In this document: positions 58,603-64,000 of the stretch, piece by piece
Position numbering within the stretch: the first letter of the stretch is position 1
How the letters are laid out: the number at the start of each line of letters is the position of its first letter
From: Amyelois transitella
Lineage: Eukaryota; Arthropoda; Insecta; Lepidoptera; Pyralidae
DNA length: 64,000 nt
Direction of reading: 5' to 3'
NCBI RefSeq assembly: GCF_032362555.1
Contig: NC_083511.1
Span: 2,666,001-2,730,000 of the forward strand
Program-made: the position numbers and the translations under genes
The notes under the pieces: model-generated
Database searches by the model: none
What the model was told of the DNA's origin: nothing
The model's input: the letters and a program-made list of their open reading frames with translations, nothing else

Positions 58603-59027
58603 TTATGATTATGAAGAATCCATTTCTAACTCGACGGCATCTTCCATGGCAGCGTTCATCTACCATCTTTAAAATTCTTTATACAGCTTGACCACAAATT
58701 AAGACCGTTGTTTTTTTATTGAGGGCGGTAGTTCTTTTATATAGCAACACCAAATAGTTATTTCATTATCGAGTGAAATGATTTGACAATAGTCCACTAT
58801 TACTTTTGTTTAAAAGATGAATAGTAAAAGAGCCATTAAGAAGACAGACTTAATAAAAGCGTCGGGTTATGCTTAATTTTTGTGTACATTTTGCCAACTC
58901 TGTAATAATTTTGGTCGGGCTATATAAAATCTTTAAAAAATCTTGACTTCGTAAATCTTCAGGGAGCGTTTCATCAGTTCCCAAACCTGACATTTGTTAT
59001 TCCTTGAAAAATGTATCAAAATTTGAT

Positions 59028-62422
<3,395 letters not shown>

Positions 62423-63479
62423 CTGGAATAAAGCGGTTCGTTATATTTAAATAAAGGAATTTACTAAAAAAACTTCAATGATCTGATCATTGATGTTTTA
62501 AGTTAATTCCTTTCCACTGTTACGTATAGTTCTCCAAAGTACCCTATTGAAAGTATTAGACCCAGAATAAAGAAAAGTATATATACCTAAGCGTTAATTT
62601 ATATAAGATTACTTACGACAAAAATACATAAAATACTTAGATAGCTGATATATCTGTGAAAACCCAAATATCTGGACTTATAATTAAGTAATTAGTGGTA
62701 AGGCTATATAGAATGTTATTTACGTCATCAGAATAATATTTTCGAATGCATTTGAATCAGATGATTTATTTTAAAAGCATAGTCGAATGTCTTCTTCACC
62801 TCGAGCGAAACATTGCTTTTCTGACAAGTACAGACTACGATAGTTGTTTTTTAAATTACTTCCTATGATGTGTACGTTTGAAACATGAATTTTCGACATA
62901 AAGTATGGTTTAGAGTTCATGTTTTATTCATAAACAAGGCAAAGTCGAGGTTTAGGGTAATAATGGAGCGGCCGTCAAATGTCTTTCGCTAGTCTGAGCG
63001 ATATGCTCATTGGGTTCGCTTGAGTAAAATGAATTTAATCTAATAAAAAAGACAATAGATCAGTGGTTCATAACAATAAAATAACTAAAAATAAAAATAC
63101 TAAAGAGAGCTCTTACAGTTGTTTAAACTTCATGCTTTGTTAGTTACTTTAAGCGTATTAACATTTGATATCCAGCAATATTTTGATCCCGTGTTATTGT
63201 GTTACAAAAACAACCATAATACTCAATAATAAAAATAATTATAAATATTACCAAAATGTTCAAAGCATCGCGTCATTAGATCAATCAGTCATCGAGAGAT
63301 AAACGATGCCGATGTACAATGTCATTACCAGCAAACATTATCCAATGGTGTCAAGATCTCACGGCCATTGCAAATGGGGTGAAACACATACTAGTATTTA
63401 CAACAATTGTATATAAATATCAATAACGAAACGTCGCGGCTCGATTCGTTTTTAACGCGCGATACAGACGGACACGCAA
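62423..63479. other. Upstream SMC3 intron / lipase 5' region
   Basis: AT-rich sequence with no SMC3-like exon and no recognised repeat. Its right end must contain the lipase promoter. Confidence 0.5.
63410..63418 (+). promoter_or_regulatory. TATA-box candidate of the lipase gene
   Basis: TATATAAAT lies 70 bases upstream of the lipase ATG. That leaves space for a start site about 30 bases downstream and a short leader, typical of highly expressed insect digestive or fat-body genes. Confidence 0.4.
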
Positions 63480-64000
63480 ATGTATTTTTTTATTTATATA
63501 TTTGTATGTGTCGTGTCAACAGCTAACGCGGGGAGCGCGAATGCGAAACTAAGTTTTTTGCCTTCGTTAGATACGGTAGTCGGAGGTATAGGCGATTTCG
63601 CAAGTTTACTGAATAATTTCTACGACATATTTAGTATCCTTTCGACGGAAGACTTCACTCATATACAGAGCAATCTATCTGTGGCCGTAGCAGAGGACGC
63701 GTATTTAAATATATCGCAATTGGCGAAGAAATATGGATACCCTTTCGAGGAACACACAGTTGTCACTGACGATGGATACATTTTGAACTTCCATAGAATT
63801 CCTCATGGCAGGAATGGGGCGAGAAATAATATAGCCATATTCCTAATGCATGGGATATTGGACTCGTCTGACAGTTGGGTCATTCAAGGGCCAGATCGGG
63901 CATTGAGTTACATTTTAGCTGATGAAGGGTTCGACGTGTGGATGGGAAATGCGAGGGGGAACAAGCACGCTCCTTCGCACATGTTTTACAACTCATCGCA
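63480..64000 (+). CDS. Secreted acid/neutral lipase (lipase 1/3-like), 5' part
   Basis: This belongs to the gastric/lysosomal acid lipase family of alpha/beta hydrolases, which hydrolyse acylglycerols or cholesteryl esters outside the cell or in lysosomes. From ATG 63480 the frame stays open to the window edge (173 codons). Residues 1-18 form a signal peptide (MYFFIYIFVCVVSTANA, probable cleavage after ANA). The N-terminal lid and cap sequence YGYPFEEHTVVTDDGYILNF (about 88-107) is typical of the family. It is followed by MHGILDSSDSWV, the oxyanion-hole HG motif, and VWMGNARGN at about 158-166. The catalytic GHSQG serine and the Asp/His lie beyond the window. No intron is present so far. It is transcribed opposite to SMC3. 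Confidence 0.92.
   Translation, partial: MYFFIYIFVCVVSTANAGSANAKLSFLPSLDTVVGGIGDFASLLNNFYDIFSILSTEDFTHIQSNLSVAVAEDAYLNISQLAKKYGYPFEEHTVVTDDGYILNFHRIPHGRNGARNNIAIFLMHGILDSSDSWVIQGPDRALSYILADEGFDVWMGNARGNKHAPSHMFYNSS

Larger units (their letters stand above)
55302..59027. other. Intergenic between convergent PLD-like gene and SMC3
   Basis: AT-rich, with PLD polyadenylation signal AATAAA at 55434-55439. No exon was recognised. It contains a repeat with a LINE-like tail at 57025-57175 and a Helitron-like element at 58395-58602. Confidence 0.6.

Overview
Eukaryotic, AT-rich, intron-rich nuclear DNA, almost certainly from a moth or butterfly (Lepidoptera). The evidence is spliced animal genes, Helitron-like repeats of the common lepidopteran type (5'-TC...CTAG-3', containing GCGGACGAAGTCGCGGGC), RTE-type LINE 3' ends with TATG-repeat tails, and tRNA-derived SINEs. 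Nothing prokaryotic is present. The order assignment is inferred from repeat families and protein similarity, because no database search was possible.

Gene layout, left to right: (1) the 3' part of Ctr9 (Paf1 complex, + strand, ten exons, 151-8926), ending in a long RS-repeat tail; (2) an SLC35F-type solute carrier on the - strand (17464-11747, six exons), intact except for one in-frame TGA, with a decayed hAT-like transposon in intron 3; (3) THOC7 of the THO complex (+, 18806-19618, three exons, complete); (4) a two-exon fragment of an unrecognised gene (+, 20599-21446); (5) a repeat-dominated stretch (21.5-34.3 kb); (6) a complete PLD3/4-like phospholipase D family gene (+, 34308-55301, eleven exons) with both HxKxxxxD motifs, whose intron 7 holds a 2.06-kb terminal-inverted-repeat element with an intact ORF of about 560 codons; (7) the last three exons of the cohesin subunit SMC3 (-, 62422-59028), with a frameshifted duplicate of one exon in the adjacent intron; (8) the start of a secreted acid/neutral lipase gene (+, 63480 to the window end) lying where upstream SMC3 exons would be expected. 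These are mainly housekeeping genes (transcription elongation, mRNP export, cohesin, lysosomal nuclease) and show no shared pathway beyond that.

Repeats fill most introns and intergenic DNA. Main families: an RTE-type LINE seen as 5'-truncated 3' ends; a roughly 260-bp SINE-like element (called element B here) with 11-14-bp target duplications; a tRNA-derived SINE of about 235 bp; Helitron-like elements; a Tigger/pogo-like MITE; and several minisatellites. The LINE, element B and a third repeat at 57.1 kb share one 3' tail pattern, which suggests that one reverse transcriptase mobilises all three.

Most notable: the unclassified intact transposon-like gene at 44.1-46.1 kb; the shared LINE/SINE tail; a SINE that ends exactly at a Ctr9 splice acceptor; the TGA inside the SLC35F gene; and the SMC3 pseudo-exon with the possibly nested lipase gene.
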